A stretch of 32,784 nt of DNA from JBAXTZ01 sp037129925 (GCA_037129925.1 JBAXTZ010000036.1:1-32784), one strand, 5' to 3'. Shown: positions 21,178 through 30,744, numbered from the stretch's first letter. Notes: generated from the sequence alone by a model not told the origin. Numbers and translations: made by a program.

Positions 21178-22668
21178 ATGAAAAAGTTAAGTCAATTATT
21201 GCAGCTATTGCCAACCGCTGATACAGTGAATTTTGCTGACGTTGAGATATGCGACATCACTTTTGACTCACGCACGGTTTCCGCGGGTACGCTGTTCGTT
21301 TGTATTCCCGGTGCCAAAACCGACGGTCATGAATTTGTCGGGCGGGCAGTTGCTGCCGGTGCGTCGGCTATCCTTGCTGAACGAGCGGTGGAAACAACTA
21401 TGCCGGTAATATATGTAGAGAACACCAGAACTGCGATGCGGATTCTCGCACCGGAAATTTACGATTACCCGTCTCGCTCGATGCGGTTGATTGGACTTAC
21501 AGGCACTAATGGGAAAACCACTACCACTTATTTATTAAAAGCGATATTCGAAGCCGCTGGTTATAAATGCGGAGTAATCGGCACTATTCAATCATTAATT
21601 GGCGATGAAGTTATTCCGGTCAAAAATACTACTCCGGATTCGGCTGAGCTTCAGAAAATTTTGGGGTTGATGCGCGACCGCGGCGTTCAGTATGTGTTTA
21701 TGGAAGTGTCGTCGCACGCGCTGGAACTTGGACGGGTGGACGGCTGCGAGTTTGATTGCGGTTTGTTTACAAATTTGACCCAAGACCATCTGGATTTCCA
21801 TGGAACACTGGATAATTATCGCGCCGCAAAAGCCAAGTTGTTTGCAAAACTGGGACAGGCTGTTACTAAGCCAAACAAATCGGCGATCCTGAATGCCGAC
21901 GATTGCTCAGCTCAAGAGATGCTTACAGCGGACGGTGTTAAACGGATTAGTTACGCGTTAAACAGCCCTGCAACAGTGATGGCAGAAGACGTAGAATTGC
22001 GACTAAATGGTTGTTCGTTTGTGCTTAAGTATGACGAAAAAAAGTACCCTTGCAACTTAAATATTACCGGCTTGTTTAACGTATACAATGTATTGGCGGC
22101 GGTGGCGACAGCGCTTGCGGAAAATGTGGCGCTGGATGTAATACTGGCAGCTCTTGGACGGTTTCAAGCGGTATCCGGGCGGTTCGAACTGGTGAATTGC
22201 GGCCAGCCATTCGCTGTTGCCGTTGATTACGCGCATACGCCGGACGGGTTGAAAAACATCCTCGAGACTGCTCGCGATATAGTTACTAATCGCATTATCG
22301 TAGTGTTCGGTTGTGGCGGTGATCGTGATCGTACTAAACGGCCGATTATGGGTTCGATCGCCGCTGAGTATGCTGATATGGTCATTGCCACCAGCGATAA
22401 TCCACGCAGTGAGGACCCGGAATTGATTTTGGATGATGTCGAAACTGGTATCAGAGCGATGTTGATTAATCGTCCCAATGTCGAGTTTCGCCGCATCGCT
22501 GACCGCGCGACTGCCATTCGCGCGGCAATCGAAGTTGCTGTAGCCGGAGACGTACTGTTGATTGCCGGAAAAGGGCACGAGACATATCAAATACTTCGGG
22601 ATAAGACGATTGATTTTGACGATCATAAAATTGCCGGAGAAATTTTGCGGAAAAAATTTGGGGGTTGA
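21178..22668 (+). CDS. murE: UDP-MurNAc-tripeptide synthetase MurE (meso-DAP type)
   Basis: MurE adds the third stem-peptide residue to UDP-MurNAc-Ala-Glu in the cytoplasm. The 496-residue protein has the Mur ligase order: N-terminal UDP-binding domain (ITFDSRTVSAGTLF), ATPase domain with the P-loop G109-T-N-G-K113-T-T-T, and C-terminal domain. The motif D407-N-P-R410 (TSDNPRSEDP) identifies meso-diaminopimelate as the added residue rather than lysine, as expected for a diderm. The start is ATG 21178 because TTGGAGGC lies just before it; a TTG at 21166 is part of that site. It follows the hairpin after ftsL. Confidence 0.96.
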   Translation: MKKLSQLLQLLPTADTVNFADVEICDITFDSRTVSAGTLFVCIPGAKTDGHEFVGRAVAAGASAILAERAVETTMPVIYVENTRTAMRILAPEIYDYPSRSMRLIGLTGTNGKTTTTYLLKAIFEAAGYKCGVIGTIQSLIGDEVIPVKNTTPDSAELQKILGLMRDRGVQYVFMEVSSHALELGRVDGCEFDCGLFTNLTQDHLDFHGTLDNYRAAKAKLFAKLGQAVTKPNKSAILNADDCSAQEMLTADGVKRISYALNSPATVMAEDVELRLNGCSFVLKYDEKKYPCNLNITGLFNVYNVLAAVATALAENVALDVILAALGRFQAVSGRFELVNCGQPFAVAVDYAHTPDGLKNILETARDIVTNRIIVVFGCGGDRDRTKRPIMGSIAAEYADMVIATSDNPRSEDPELILDDVETGIRAMLINRPNVEFRRIADRATAIRAAIEVAVAGDVLLIAGKGHETYQILRDKTIDFDDHKIAGEILRKKFGG

Positions 22669-22669
22669 G

Positions 22670-24031
22670 ATGTTGGAATTGACTATTAAGCAGATCACCA
22701 AATTCGTTGACGGAAAACTAAATAGCGCGGCTTTTGCAGAACGGATAATTAATGATGTTTCCACCGATAGCCGGAAAGTGTCAGCTCGTACGCTCTTTGC
22801 GCCGCTCAAGGGTGAAAAGGTTGATGGACACGATTTTTTGCAGCAGGTAGCGGCTAACGGCGGTTGTGTGTTGTGCGCGCGTCCTGATATTGTAATCGAA
22901 AATAGCCCGTGCATTTATGTGGAAAATACTTTGGTGGCGCTACAGAAACTGGCAAATGGCGTTCGATTGTTATATAATATTCCGGTTATTGCAATTACCG
23001 GCAGCAACGGAAAAACCACCACCAAGGAAATTGTTTTTGCAACACTTAGCGAGAAATTTTATGTTTTGAAGAACGAAGGCAATTTGAATAATGAAATCGG
23101 CCTGCCGCTCACTCTGCTCCGCCTGACGGCTGACCATCAATGCGCAATTGTTGAAATGGGGATGCGCGGATTGGGGCAGATTGACGAGCTGTGCCGGATT
23201 GCCTGCCCGACCGTCGGAATTGTTACTAATGTTGGCGAGACGCATATTGAATTACTTCATTCTATCGAAAACATCATTTTGGCAAAATCGGAATTACCAC
23301 AGTTTTTGCAAGCAGGACAACTGTTGGTGCTAAATGCCGATGATGCCAATGTCAGCGCTATGGCGAGCACAACTCAGGCAACTGTAGTTACCTATGGGTT
23401 TGCCGAAACCGCCGATGTACGGGCGACTAACATTGTAGCAACTATCGAGGGGATTAATTTCTTGGTAGCGCTTGATAAAGTGGCATTTAAGGCATTTTTA
23501 CCGGCAGTTGGCGTGCATAACGTTCATAATGCTTTAGCAGCGATTGCTGTCGCCTGGAATTTGGGCTTAAGTGTTGAAGAAATCGTTGCCGGATTGAAAA
23601 AATACAAACCGGCGGGAATGCGGATGCTGCTCAAAAAAATAAACGGCGTAAATGTAATTGAAGATTGTTACAATGCCAGCCCGTTGTCAATGAATGCTGC
23701 CTTAGATACATTGGCATTATTTACCGGCAGAAAAATTGCTGTTTTGGCTGATATGTTGGAACTAGGCGACCATTCCGAGCGGTTGCACCGCGAAATCGGG
23801 GTCAAAGTAGCTGCAAGCGGCGTGAACGCTTTGGTGACCTATGGCGAGCGCGCCGAACATATTGCCGCCGCAGCAAAAGAACAAGGGATGTCCAGAGTAA
23901 TGGCATTCCGTTCACATGACGATGTGCGTTCGTTCTTGCGCGGATTTCTCCGCGCCGACGATGTACTGTTGGTAAAAGGGTCGCGGGGTATGGAATTGGA
24001 AAAAGTGTTGAGCGCGGTGGAGGAAATATAA
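22670..24031 (+). CDS. murF: UDP-MurNAc-tripeptide:D-Ala-D-Ala ligase MurF
   Basis: MurF finishes the UDP-MurNAc-pentapeptide by adding D-Ala-D-Ala. The 453-residue protein has the N-terminal STDSRKVSARTLFAPLKGEKVDGHDF motif region, the P-loop G111-S-N-G-K115-T-T-T-K, and a run N-E-G-N-L-N-N-E-I-G-L-P-L-T-L-L characteristic of MurF. Further on it has EMGMRGLGQI and the C-terminal EDCYNASPLSMNAAL and LADMLELG signatures. ATG 22670 begins one base after the murE stop, with GGGGTTGAG as binding site; a longer frame inside murE lacks one. Confidence 0.96.
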   Translation: MLELTIKQITKFVDGKLNSAAFAERIINDVSTDSRKVSARTLFAPLKGEKVDGHDFLQQVAANGGCVLCARPDIVIENSPCIYVENTLVALQKLANGVRLLYNIPVIAITGSNGKTTTKEIVFATLSEKFYVLKNEGNLNNEIGLPLTLLRLTADHQCAIVEMGMRGLGQIDELCRIACPTVGIVTNVGETHIELLHSIENIILAKSELPQFLQAGQLLVLNADDANVSAMASTTQATVVTYGFAETADVRATNIVATIEGINFLVALDKVAFKAFLPAVGVHNVHNALAAIAVAWNLGLSVEEIVAGLKKYKPAGMRMLLKKINGVNVIEDCYNASPLSMNAALDTLALFTGRKIAVLADMLELGDHSERLHREIGVKVAASGVNALVTYGERAEHIAAAAKEQGMSRVMAFRSHDDVRSFLRGFLRADDVLLVKGSRGMELEKVLSAVEEI

Positions 24032-24994
24032 ATGTTTTATTCGTTGATTGCTGCATTTTTCGTAGCGTTATTGATTGCTTTGGCTGTTGGACCGTTGTAT
24101 ATTCCATTATTGCGCAGACTGAAAGCCGGCCAGGCAATTCGCGAAGAAGGACCGCAGAGCCATTATAAAAAGGCTGGCACGCCGACAATGGGCGGGGTGA
24201 TTTTCCTTACCGGAATTTTAGCGGCGACACTTTTGTTTGCATATGATAGCGCAGAAGCCTGGTTGGCGCTGGCAGTTACTTTTGGACATGCCGGTCTGGG
24301 GTTTGCCGACGATTTTATTAAAGTAGTATTGAAACGCAATCTGGGGTTGCGCGCCCGGGAAAAGTTCATCGGTCAAATTGTTATGACGATAATAATTGCC
24401 GTCGTCTCGCAAGTGGTATTTAAGCGCGGAACTGATTTGTGGATACCAGTAATTGATGCCGTAATTAATATCGGTTGGCTGTATTATGTCTTGATATTTT
24501 TTGTGCTGGTCGGGACAACAAATGCGGTAAATTTGACGGATGGCTTAGACGGATTGGCGGCTGGCGTGACGGTGGTGTCGGCGGCAGCAATGGCGATTAT
24601 TGCGGTGCTGTTCAACCATCAGGCGCTGGGAATATTTGCGGCGACAGTATCCGGGAGTTGTTTGGGATTTTTGAAATATAATAAGTATAAGGCCAAAGTT
24701 TTTATGGGCGATACCGGTTCATTGGCGCTGGGAGCGGCATTGGCAATGGTTGCTCTGTTGACAAAAACCGAATTATTATTGCTGATTGTCGGCGGTGTCT
24801 ATGTCGTCGAGGCGCTCTCGGTGATGATTCAAGTAGCCTACTTTAAGCATAGCGGCGGCAAACGAATTTTTCGGATGAGTCCGCTGCATCATCATTTTGA
24901 GTTGGGTGGCTGGAACGAAACTAAGGTGACGCTGGTATTTTGGTCGTGCGGTGTGCTATGTGCAGCGATTGCGTTGACGTTGGCAATAAACTAA
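24032..24994 (+). CDS. mraY: Phospho-MurNAc-pentapeptide transferase MraY
   Basis: MraY moves phospho-MurNAc-pentapeptide onto undecaprenyl phosphate, making lipid I in the inner membrane. The 320-residue protein has about ten membrane segments. Conserved loops are KAGTPTMGGVIF, the aspartate pair in GFADDFIKV, NAVNLTDGLDGLAAG, FMGDTGSLALGA and the histidine-rich M-S-P-L-H-H-H-F-E-L-x-G-W. Those aspartates and histidines form the magnesium and nucleotide site. It begins directly after the murF stop, with GGAGGAAATA as binding site. A hydrophobic antibiotic-target enzyme with no oddities. Confidence 0.96.
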   Translation: MFYSLIAAFFVALLIALAVGPLYIPLLRRLKAGQAIREEGPQSHYKKAGTPTMGGVIFLTGILAATLLFAYDSAEAWLALAVTFGHAGLGFADDFIKVVLKRNLGLRAREKFIGQIVMTIIIAVVSQVVFKRGTDLWIPVIDAVINIGWLYYVLIFFVLVGTTNAVNLTDGLDGLAAGVTVVSAAAMAIIAVLFNHQALGIFAATVSGSCLGFLKYNKYKAKVFMGDTGSLALGAALAMVALLTKTELLLLIVGGVYVVEALSVMIQVAYFKHSGGKRIFRMSPLHHHFELGGWNETKVTLVFWSCGVLCAAIALTLAIN

Positions 24995-25016
24995 CGGCGC
25001 GGTTTGGAGTATTATT

Positions 25017-26375
25017 ATGAATGTATTTTGGCGAAAAAAAGTGTTAGTTATGGGCGGCGGGATTAGCGGTGTCGGTGTGGCAAAAGTACTGGCCGGGTGC
25101 GGCGCCACAGTTGTTTTAAGCGACAATAAGAAAACCACGGCTATTCAGGATGAGGAATCCGCGCTAATAGCCGCCGGAGTGAATTTTGCCTTTGGCGAAC
25201 AGACCGATGAATTGCTGGATTGTGTTGATTATCTGGTATTGTCGCCGGGAATTTCATTGTACGCGGCGTTACCGGCGCAGGCAACTCGCCGTGGCGTGGA
25301 AGTTATTAGCGAAGTTGAAGTTGCCTATCGGCTGATCAATATTCCGCTGATTGCAATCACCGGAACCAATGGTAAAACTACAACCACAGCATTGTTGGGA
25401 GAATTGCTAAAAGCCAGCGGGTACCAAACGGTAATCGGTGGAAATATCGGCGCTGCGCTGTCGCTGGAAATTGTCAGTAACCCAAACGCCGACGTGGTGG
25501 TAGCGGAAATTTCCAGTTATCAACTGGAAGCGGCGCGCGAGTTTCGCCCGAATATTGCGGCAATCCTCAATCTAACTCCCGACCATCTGGAACGGCACAA
25601 AACCATGGAAGAATATTTGGCGATGAAGACCAAAATATTTGCCCGGCAACAACCAGAAGATTTTTTGGTGTTGAATTATGATGATGAAGCTATTCGCGGA
25701 TTGGCAAATAAAACTTTGTCCAAAGTTGTCTGGTTTAGCAGACGCGAACGCTTGGCTGAGGGTGTATTCATAAAAAACGGACAGATAGTCATTGCCATTA
25801 ATGATAAAGTTATTGAGTTGATGCCCACCTCAAAGCTCAAATTATTCGGAGCGCACAATGTTGAAAATGTATTAGCAGCGGTCGCCTGCGCTTACTTGTT
25901 TGGTGCCAACCTTACCGCCATGGCGAGCGCGTTGCAGAGCTTTGCCGGAGTGGAACACCGGCTCGAGTGGGTGCGCGAAGTTGGTAATGTGAATTATTAT
26001 AACGATTCCAAAGCCACCAATCCGGAGTCGACGATTCCGGCGCTCAATGCTTTTGACCAACCGATAATTTTGCTGGCCGGCGGCAAGGATAAGAACACGT
26101 CATTAGAAGAGCTAATGCAATTGGCACAGGCAAAAGCCGTTCGGCTAGTTGTTTTTGGCGAAGCGGCGCGGCGTTTTGCAACAGCAGCGAACGCTGCCGG
26201 CATTATCAGCGTCACTGAGACGACAAATTTAACGGCAGCGCTTGCAATAGCGCGAGCAATGGTTCGCCCCGGCGACGTGGTGTTGCTCAGCCCGGCTTGC
26301 GCCAGTTATGATCAATATAACAATTTTGAAGAGCGTGGCCGCTGTTTTAAGCAACTTGTTAACGAATTGGAGTAG
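25017..26375 (+). CDS. murD: UDP-MurNAc-L-alanine:D-glutamate ligase MurD
   Basis: MurD adds D-glutamate to UDP-MurNAc-L-Ala. The 452-residue protein has a Rossmann-like first domain (V-L-V-M-G-G-G-I-S-G-V-G-V-A), L-S-P-G-I-S-L, the P-loop G116-T-N-G-K120-T-T-T, and EISSYQLE. After N-L-T-P-D-H-L-E-R-H come the C-terminal EHRLEWV, YNDSKATNPEST, LLAGGKDK and LLSPACASYDQYNNFEERG. All are standard for MurD and set it apart from MurC, E and F. The gene starts 22 bases after mraY. In most relatives ftsW or spoVE follows; here murG follows after three bases. Confidence 0.96.
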   Translation: MNVFWRKKVLVMGGGISGVGVAKVLAGCGATVVLSDNKKTTAIQDEESALIAAGVNFAFGEQTDELLDCVDYLVLSPGISLYAALPAQATRRGVEVISEVEVAYRLINIPLIAITGTNGKTTTTALLGELLKASGYQTVIGGNIGAALSLEIVSNPNADVVVAEISSYQLEAAREFRPNIAAILNLTPDHLERHKTMEEYLAMKTKIFARQQPEDFLVLNYDDEAIRGLANKTLSKVVWFSRRERLAEGVFIKNGQIVIAINDKVIELMPTSKLKLFGAHNVENVLAAVACAYLFGANLTAMASALQSFAGVEHRLEWVREVGNVNYYNDSKATNPESTIPALNAFDQPIILLAGGKDKNTSLEELMQLAQAKAVRLVVFGEAARRFATAANAAGIISVTETTNLTAALAIARAMVRPGDVVLLSPACASYDQYNNFEERGRCFKQLVNELE

Positions 26376-26378
26376 AGT

Positions 26379-27500
26379 ATGAAGATTATTGTATCCGGTG
26401 GTGGCACTGGTGGACATATTTATCCGGCAGTTACCATCGCTCGCGCAATTGAAGCGCAATTACAACAAGCAAACCAGAGTTGCGAAATTCTCTATGTCGG
26501 TACCAAGGAAGGAATGGAATCTCGAATTATTCCCCGTGAAGGGTTTCGTTTTGAAACTGTGAAGGTAAGTGGTATTAAACGCGGCTTGTCGCTCCAGAAT
26601 GTAAAAACAATATTCAACCTTGGGGTGGGTTTTATTCAGTCAATTAATAAAGTTCGCAGTTTCAAGCCGGACGTAGTGGTAGGAACCGGCGGTTTTGTCT
26701 GTGGACCGGTATTGCTCGCGGCAGCGCTTATGGGGGTGCCAACAATCATTCAGGAGCAAAATGCCCTGCCTGGAGTGACCAACAAAATTCTATCGAGATT
26801 TGTGAAAAAAGTTTGTCTGGGCTATCGCGAGGCGGCGAAGTATTTTCCGAGTGCGGCGCAATCCAAAATGATTTTCACTGGGAACCCGATTCGCAAGGAT
26901 ATTTTAACCAGAGAACGCGCCGTTGCCTATCTCGACCTCGACCTGCCGGATAACAAACGCACCGTGCTTATAGTCGGCGGCAGCCGGGGAGCGCGCAGTA
27001 TTAATAGCGCTATGCTCGACGTCTATAAGTTTTTTGCCGGACGCGAAGGGGTGCAAGTACTGCACGCCACCGGTGATAATGATTTTCAGCGGATGCTCAA
27101 GGGGTTAAACGATTTGCAAGTCAGCGATAAGACAAATATAATCGTTCGTCCATACTTGTTCAATATGCAAAGCGCAATTGCTGTTGCCGATGTCGCGGTG
27201 TTCCGCGCCGGAGCTGTCGGTTTAGCTGAGTTATCTGCGGTTGGTGTTCCGGCGATTCTCATACCTTACCCGCATGCCGCGGAAAACCATCAAGAATTCA
27301 ACGCCAAAGCGCTTGAGCAACAGGGCGCTGCGCTAATGATATTAGACCGCGATTTATCCGGAGCAGTATTGATAGCGAAGATAAATGAGCTGCTCGACGA
27401 TGACCAACTACGCAATGCGATGGCAAAAAAAAGCGCGGCTTGTGGCGTAACTGATGCGGCTGAGCGGATAGCGGCGATTACTATTGAATGTGCGAGGTAA
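26379..27500 (+). CDS. murG: Lipid II synthase MurG (GT28)
   Basis: MurG transfers GlcNAc from UDP-GlcNAc to lipid I on the inner face of the cytoplasmic membrane, giving lipid II. The 373-residue protein shows the glycine loop V-S-G-G-G-T-G-G-H-I-Y-P-A, VSGIKRG, the second loop VGTGGFVCGPVLLAA with IQEQNALPG, FTGNPIR, and GGSRGARSIN. The UDP-GlcNAc-binding motif is present as FRAGAVGLAELSAVGVPAIL and P-Y-P-H-A-A-E-N-H-Q. It starts three bases after murD, with TTGGAGTAG as binding site. Translational coupling is likely. Confidence 0.96.
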   Translation: MKIIVSGGGTGGHIYPAVTIARAIEAQLQQANQSCEILYVGTKEGMESRIIPREGFRFETVKVSGIKRGLSLQNVKTIFNLGVGFIQSINKVRSFKPDVVVGTGGFVCGPVLLAAALMGVPTIIQEQNALPGVTNKILSRFVKKVCLGYREAAKYFPSAAQSKMIFTGNPIRKDILTRERAVAYLDLDLPDNKRTVLIVGGSRGARSINSAMLDVYKFFAGREGVQVLHATGDNDFQRMLKGLNDLQVSDKTNIIVRPYLFNMQSAIAVADVAVFRAGAVGLAELSAVGVPAILIPYPHAAENHQEFNAKALEQQGAALMILDRDLSGAVLIAKINELLDDDQLRNAMAKKSAACGVTDAAERIAAITIECAR

Positions 27501-27502
27501 AA

Positions 27503-28888
27503 ATGCTGGAAAATATTAAACGAATTCATTTTGTCGGTTTGGGTGGTATCGGCATGAGCGGTTTGGCTCAAGTGCTAAATTGGCGTGGTTTCAACGTTAG
27601 TGGTTCGGATACTACGCCGTCAGTGTTGCTAGAGAAAATGGCTGGTCAGGGCATTACGGTCATGATCGGTCATGCAACAGGCAATCTCGGCACAGCTGAA
27701 GCGTTGGTGGTATCGAGCGCTATCGCTAATGATAATCCGGAATTGATGCAGGCTAAAGCCAAGGGATTGCCGATATTTCATCGGTCAGATGTGCTGGCCT
27801 ATATTATGGCAGAAAAAAAATCGATCGCTGTCGCTGGAACGCATGGGAAAACTACTACTACAGCTTTGCTCGGAGTAGTACTCAAAGCCGCCGGGTTTGA
27901 CCCGACGGTGGTGGTTGGTGGAGTGGTAAACAGTTTGGGCGGCAACGTTATTATCGGCGATGGCGAGCTTTGCGTGGCTGAAGCTGACGAGAGCGATGGT
28001 TCATTTTTGAAGCTGCCTAAAGACATGGTGATTGTTACTAATATTGAAGCCGACCATATGGAACACTACAAGACTATGGATAATTTATTGAACGCCTTCC
28101 GCCAGTTTTTGAGTACTTTGCCAATAGACGGTTTGGCGGTGCTATGCGCAGACGATGCCCGCGTCATGGCGGTGCGACCGGCTGCACACTGCAAGGTGCT
28201 GACTTATTCGTTGCAACAGGATACAGGCGCAGATATTGTAGGCAGTGAGCTGCAGTTCAAGGGCGGGCGCGCGCAATTCACAATTACTGCATTTGGCAAA
28301 ACCTGGGGTCAAGTGACACTCGGGGTGCCTGGAAAGTATAATGTTGCAAACGCACTAGCGGTGGCGGCGATAGCCGTAGAGCTTGGCGTGGATTTTTCAG
28401 TATATGCGCAGTCTCTTGTGAACTTTGTCGGCGCCAATCGGCGGTTTCAAATTAAAGGTGAACAGGGCGGAGTATTGGTAGTTGATGATTACGCTCATCA
28501 TCCGACGGAAATTAACGCCGCGTTGACAGCGGCGGCAGAAATCGGCCGCACACGAGTGGTATGCGCTTTTCAACCGCATCGCTATAGTCGCACCCAGTCA
28601 TTGCAAAAGGAGTTCGGCTGTTGCTTCGACAGCGCCGATATCTTGGTTCTCACCGACATCTATCCTGCAAGTGAACAACCGATTCCCGGTATTGACGGCG
28701 ACACAATTCCGAAAGAATATCAGAAACACAGCGGAAAAACGGCGTTGTATGTAAATGATTTTGACCAATTGCCATTAATATTGTCAGAAATTGTTCAACC
28801 GGGCGACATTGTTTTGACGATGGGCGCGGGCAGCATTACCGGAGTCGGCGACAAATTATTGGAAATATTGCAACTCAGAGCTGAGTAG
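27503..28888 (+). CDS. murC: UDP-MurNAc:L-alanine ligase MurC
   Basis: MurC adds the first stem-peptide residue, L-alanine, to UDP-MurNAc. The 461-residue protein starts with the Rossmann-type H-F-V-G-L-G-G-I-G-M-S-G-L-A, then has the P-loop G112-T-H-G-K116-T-T-T and E-A-D-E-S-D-G-S-F. NIEADHMEHY, DDYAHHPTEI and FQPHRYSRT follow. The His in the P-loop and the DDYAHHP motif are specific to MurC. ATG 27503 is preferred over the in-frame ATG 27488, which overlaps murG, because GCGAGGTAA precedes it. murB, often found next, is absent; ftsQ follows three bases later. Confidence 0.95.
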   Translation: MLENIKRIHFVGLGGIGMSGLAQVLNWRGFNVSGSDTTPSVLLEKMAGQGITVMIGHATGNLGTAEALVVSSAIANDNPELMQAKAKGLPIFHRSDVLAYIMAEKKSIAVAGTHGKTTTTALLGVVLKAAGFDPTVVVGGVVNSLGGNVIIGDGELCVAEADESDGSFLKLPKDMVIVTNIEADHMEHYKTMDNLLNAFRQFLSTLPIDGLAVLCADDARVMAVRPAAHCKVLTYSLQQDTGADIVGSELQFKGGRAQFTITAFGKTWGQVTLGVPGKYNVANALAVAAIAVELGVDFSVYAQSLVNFVGANRRFQIKGEQGGVLVVDDYAHHPTEINAALTAAAEIGRTRVVCAFQPHRYSRTQSLQKEFGCCFDSADILVLTDIYPASEQPIPGIDGDTIPKEYQKHSGKTALYVNDFDQLPLILSEIVQPGDIVLTMGAGSITGVGDKLLEILQLRAE

Positions 28889-28891
28889 AAT

Positions 28892-29677
28892 ATGAGTGAA
28901 ACAATAGAAAAAGAAATTGATTTTAGTCACTTGCGCTCAAAACCAAATTGGCGAAAACGGCGCAAAAAAAAATGGCGCGATGTTTTAGTTGTGGCGCTGA
29001 TTATCTTGATCATTTTAGCTGTATTTGCATTCGTGTATTCGCCGTATTGCGCTGTTGGTGCGGTACAGTTGAGCGGTAACAAGCTTGTATCGTTAGAAGA
29101 AATATGCCGTGAAGGCCAAATTGGTAATCCCATAAACATAATCACGCTTAAACCGGGAGTTGTCGAAGGGCTGTTAAAAAAAGATTTGCGCATTGCTTCG
29201 GTCACTGTTGAACGCAAGTGGTGGCCGCCAACATTATCGATAATGATTGTTGAAAATGCAGTTATGGCTTATATTTACAGTGATTATGGTACGCTTAGTT
29301 TAGATAAAAACGGCATGGTGCTGGCTGCGCAAAAAACATTTAGTAATTATGACGCGCCACTTATAACCGGAGTTACTTTAACGTATGAGTATGTTGGTGA
29401 AAGCGCCCGCAACAAAGACGTAATAGCGGCCACCGAATTTTTGTCCAAACTCGACAGCACTACCTTTGATTTGATTTCCGAAGTTAAGTTGCGTGACAGC
29501 CAAGAAATATATTTATTGCTTACGGACGGATTGCAAGTGCGTTTGGGCGATTTTAGTCGCGCGGAAGTAAAAGCCAAGTATATCAAACAAATGATAAAAG
29601 AAATTGCGGAGAAGAATTTTTCTATCGGTATGATTGATTTGAAATTCGAACCGCCGACAATGAGGATAAAACAATGA
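28892..29677 (+). CDS. ftsQ: Cell-division protein FtsQ/DivIB
   Basis: FtsQ (DivIB) is the bitopic scaffold of the FtsQLB complex. The 261-residue protein has a basic cytoplasmic N-terminus (KPNWRKRRKKKWR), one membrane segment (about 31-48) and a POTRA domain beginning Y-C-A-V-G-A-V-Q-L-S-G-N. The FtsQ domain follows, with V-E-R-K-W-W-P-P-T-L-S-I-M-I-V-E and the substrate-like loop LDKNGMVLAA. The C-terminal half LISEVKLRDSQEIYLLLTDGLQVRLGD is also typical. Its last codons overlap the next gene by four bases (ATGA). It should act with FtsL at the septum. Confidence 0.92.
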   Translation: MSETIEKEIDFSHLRSKPNWRKRRKKKWRDVLVVALIILIILAVFAFVYSPYCAVGAVQLSGNKLVSLEEICREGQIGNPINIITLKPGVVEGLLKKDLRIASVTVERKWWPPTLSIMIVENAVMAYIYSDYGTLSLDKNGMVLAAQKTFSNYDAPLITGVTLTYEYVGESARNKDVIAATEFLSKLDSTTFDLISEVKLRDSQEIYLLLTDGLQVRLGDFSRAEVKAKYIKQMIKEIAEKNFSIGMIDLKFEPPTMRIKQ

Positions 29678-30372
29678 AGATACCACAGATTCGCCGCGGG
29701 CAAATAGCCATAGCACTAGTATGCGTTATTCTGGGATTGATGCTGGCCGTGCAGTTTCGCACGACCAATGGCATAAGGAACACTGTGTCAATGCAGCGGG
29801 CTGAGGACTTGGCGCAGCGGTTGGTACAAACGGAGCAAGAGAAAGCCGATTTGCAAAAAGAGCTGGAGCAGTTTCGTAAAGAAGGCGGCTCGGCCGGTGT
29901 CTCTGCCGAAATTCAAACTGCTAAAATGGTGGGCGGGATGCTTGCTGTTCACGGACCGGGAGTGTCAGTTGTCATCGACGATAGTAAAAAAACTCCGAAA
30001 AGTGGTGAGTCAGCAAATTTGTACTTGATTCATGACGAAGATATTTTAAAAGTCGTTAACGAATTGCGCGCCGCGGCTGCCGAAGCCATTTCTATCAATG
30101 ATCAGCGGTTGATTGCGACCAGTGAAATTCGTTGCGCCGGTCCGACTATTTCGGTCAATAACACCCGTTTTGGCGCGCCTTTTGAAGTGAAAGCTATCGG
30201 CGATCCAAAGACGCTGGAAAGCGCCTTGTTGATGAAGGGCGGCGTAGTTGAGACCCTCGGCTTCTGGGGCATTGATATTAAGGTAAGTCAGGTTAAGGAT
30301 GTTGTAATTCCGGCATATAACGGGGCGGTGCATTTTGAATATGCCAAGCCTGTAGACATGGGAGGTAAATAG
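29674..30372 (+). CDS. DUF881 family division-associated protein
   Basis: The 232-residue protein has one N-terminal membrane segment (about 9-25, IAIALVCVILGLMLAVQF), a coiled coil (about 40-75) and the DUF881 globular domain (G-G-M-L-A-V-H-G-P-G-V-S-V-V-I-D-D, then LIHDEDILKVVNELRAAAAEAISINDQRL). The domain ends with ANTRFGAPFEVKAIGDP-like residues. Members are found next to sbp and ftsZ or ftsQ in Firmicutes and Actinobacteria and are assumed to be extracytoplasmic; their function is not settled. It overlaps ftsQ by four bases and is one base from sbp. Confidence 0.9.
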   Translation: MKIPQIRRGQIAIALVCVILGLMLAVQFRTTNGIRNTVSMQRAEDLAQRLVQTEQEKADLQKELEQFRKEGGSAGVSAEIQTAKMVGGMLAVHGPGVSVVIDDSKKTPKSGESANLYLIHDEDILKVVNELRAAAAEAISINDQRLIATSEIRCAGPTISVNNTRFGAPFEVKAIGDPKTLESALLMKGGVVETLGFWGIDIKVSQVKDVVIPAYNGAVHFEYAKPVDMGGK

Positions 30373-30373
30373 C

Positions 30374-30703
30374 ATGATATACCCGGTAATAGGTATAATA
30401 ATCGGTCTGCTGATCGGTGCGCTATTTCCAATCTCGATACCGGTGTTTTTGGCTAAATATCTGTCGGTTGCCGTGCTAGCTGCGCTCGATACCGCTTTTG
30501 GCGGAATTCGTTCGGCTTTAGAAGATAAGTTTAATAACACAGTATTCATAACCGGATTTTTCACCAATTCTTTGCTGGCGGTGTTGCTGGTTTTCATTGG
30601 CGAGCGCTTGAGCATTGATTTATATATGGTTGCGCTCCTAGCCTTTGGCTTACGGGTTTTTAACAACCTAGCAGTCATACGCCATCATTTTTTAAAGAAG
30701 TAG
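30374..30703 (+). CDS. sbp: Small basic protein Sbp (DUF1290)
   Basis: The 109-residue membrane protein belongs to DUF1290, known in Bacillus as small basic protein. It has three hydrophobic segments (about 2-22, 30-50 and 60-80). The conserved LSVAVLAALDTAFGGIRSALEDKFNNTVFITGF block lies between them, and the tail is basic (RVFNNLAVIRHHFLKK). Its biochemical role is unknown, but it almost always lies beside DUF881 in division clusters. The start ATG follows GGAGGTAAATAGC and is one base after the DUF881 stop. Confidence 0.92.
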   Translation: MIYPVIGIIIGLLIGALFPISIPVFLAKYLSVAVLAALDTAFGGIRSALEDKFNNTVFITGFFTNSLLAVLLVFIGERLSIDLYMVALLAFGLRVFNNLAVIRHHFLKK

Positions 30704-30744
30704 CCGGTAATAATACTGGAAAAAAATCACATAACGTGGTAAAT

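Noticed and set aside
22057..22914. 285-codon minus-strand open frame across murE and murF
   Set aside because: It is antisense to two clearly identified, well-conserved genes and shows no family features; a shadow frame.
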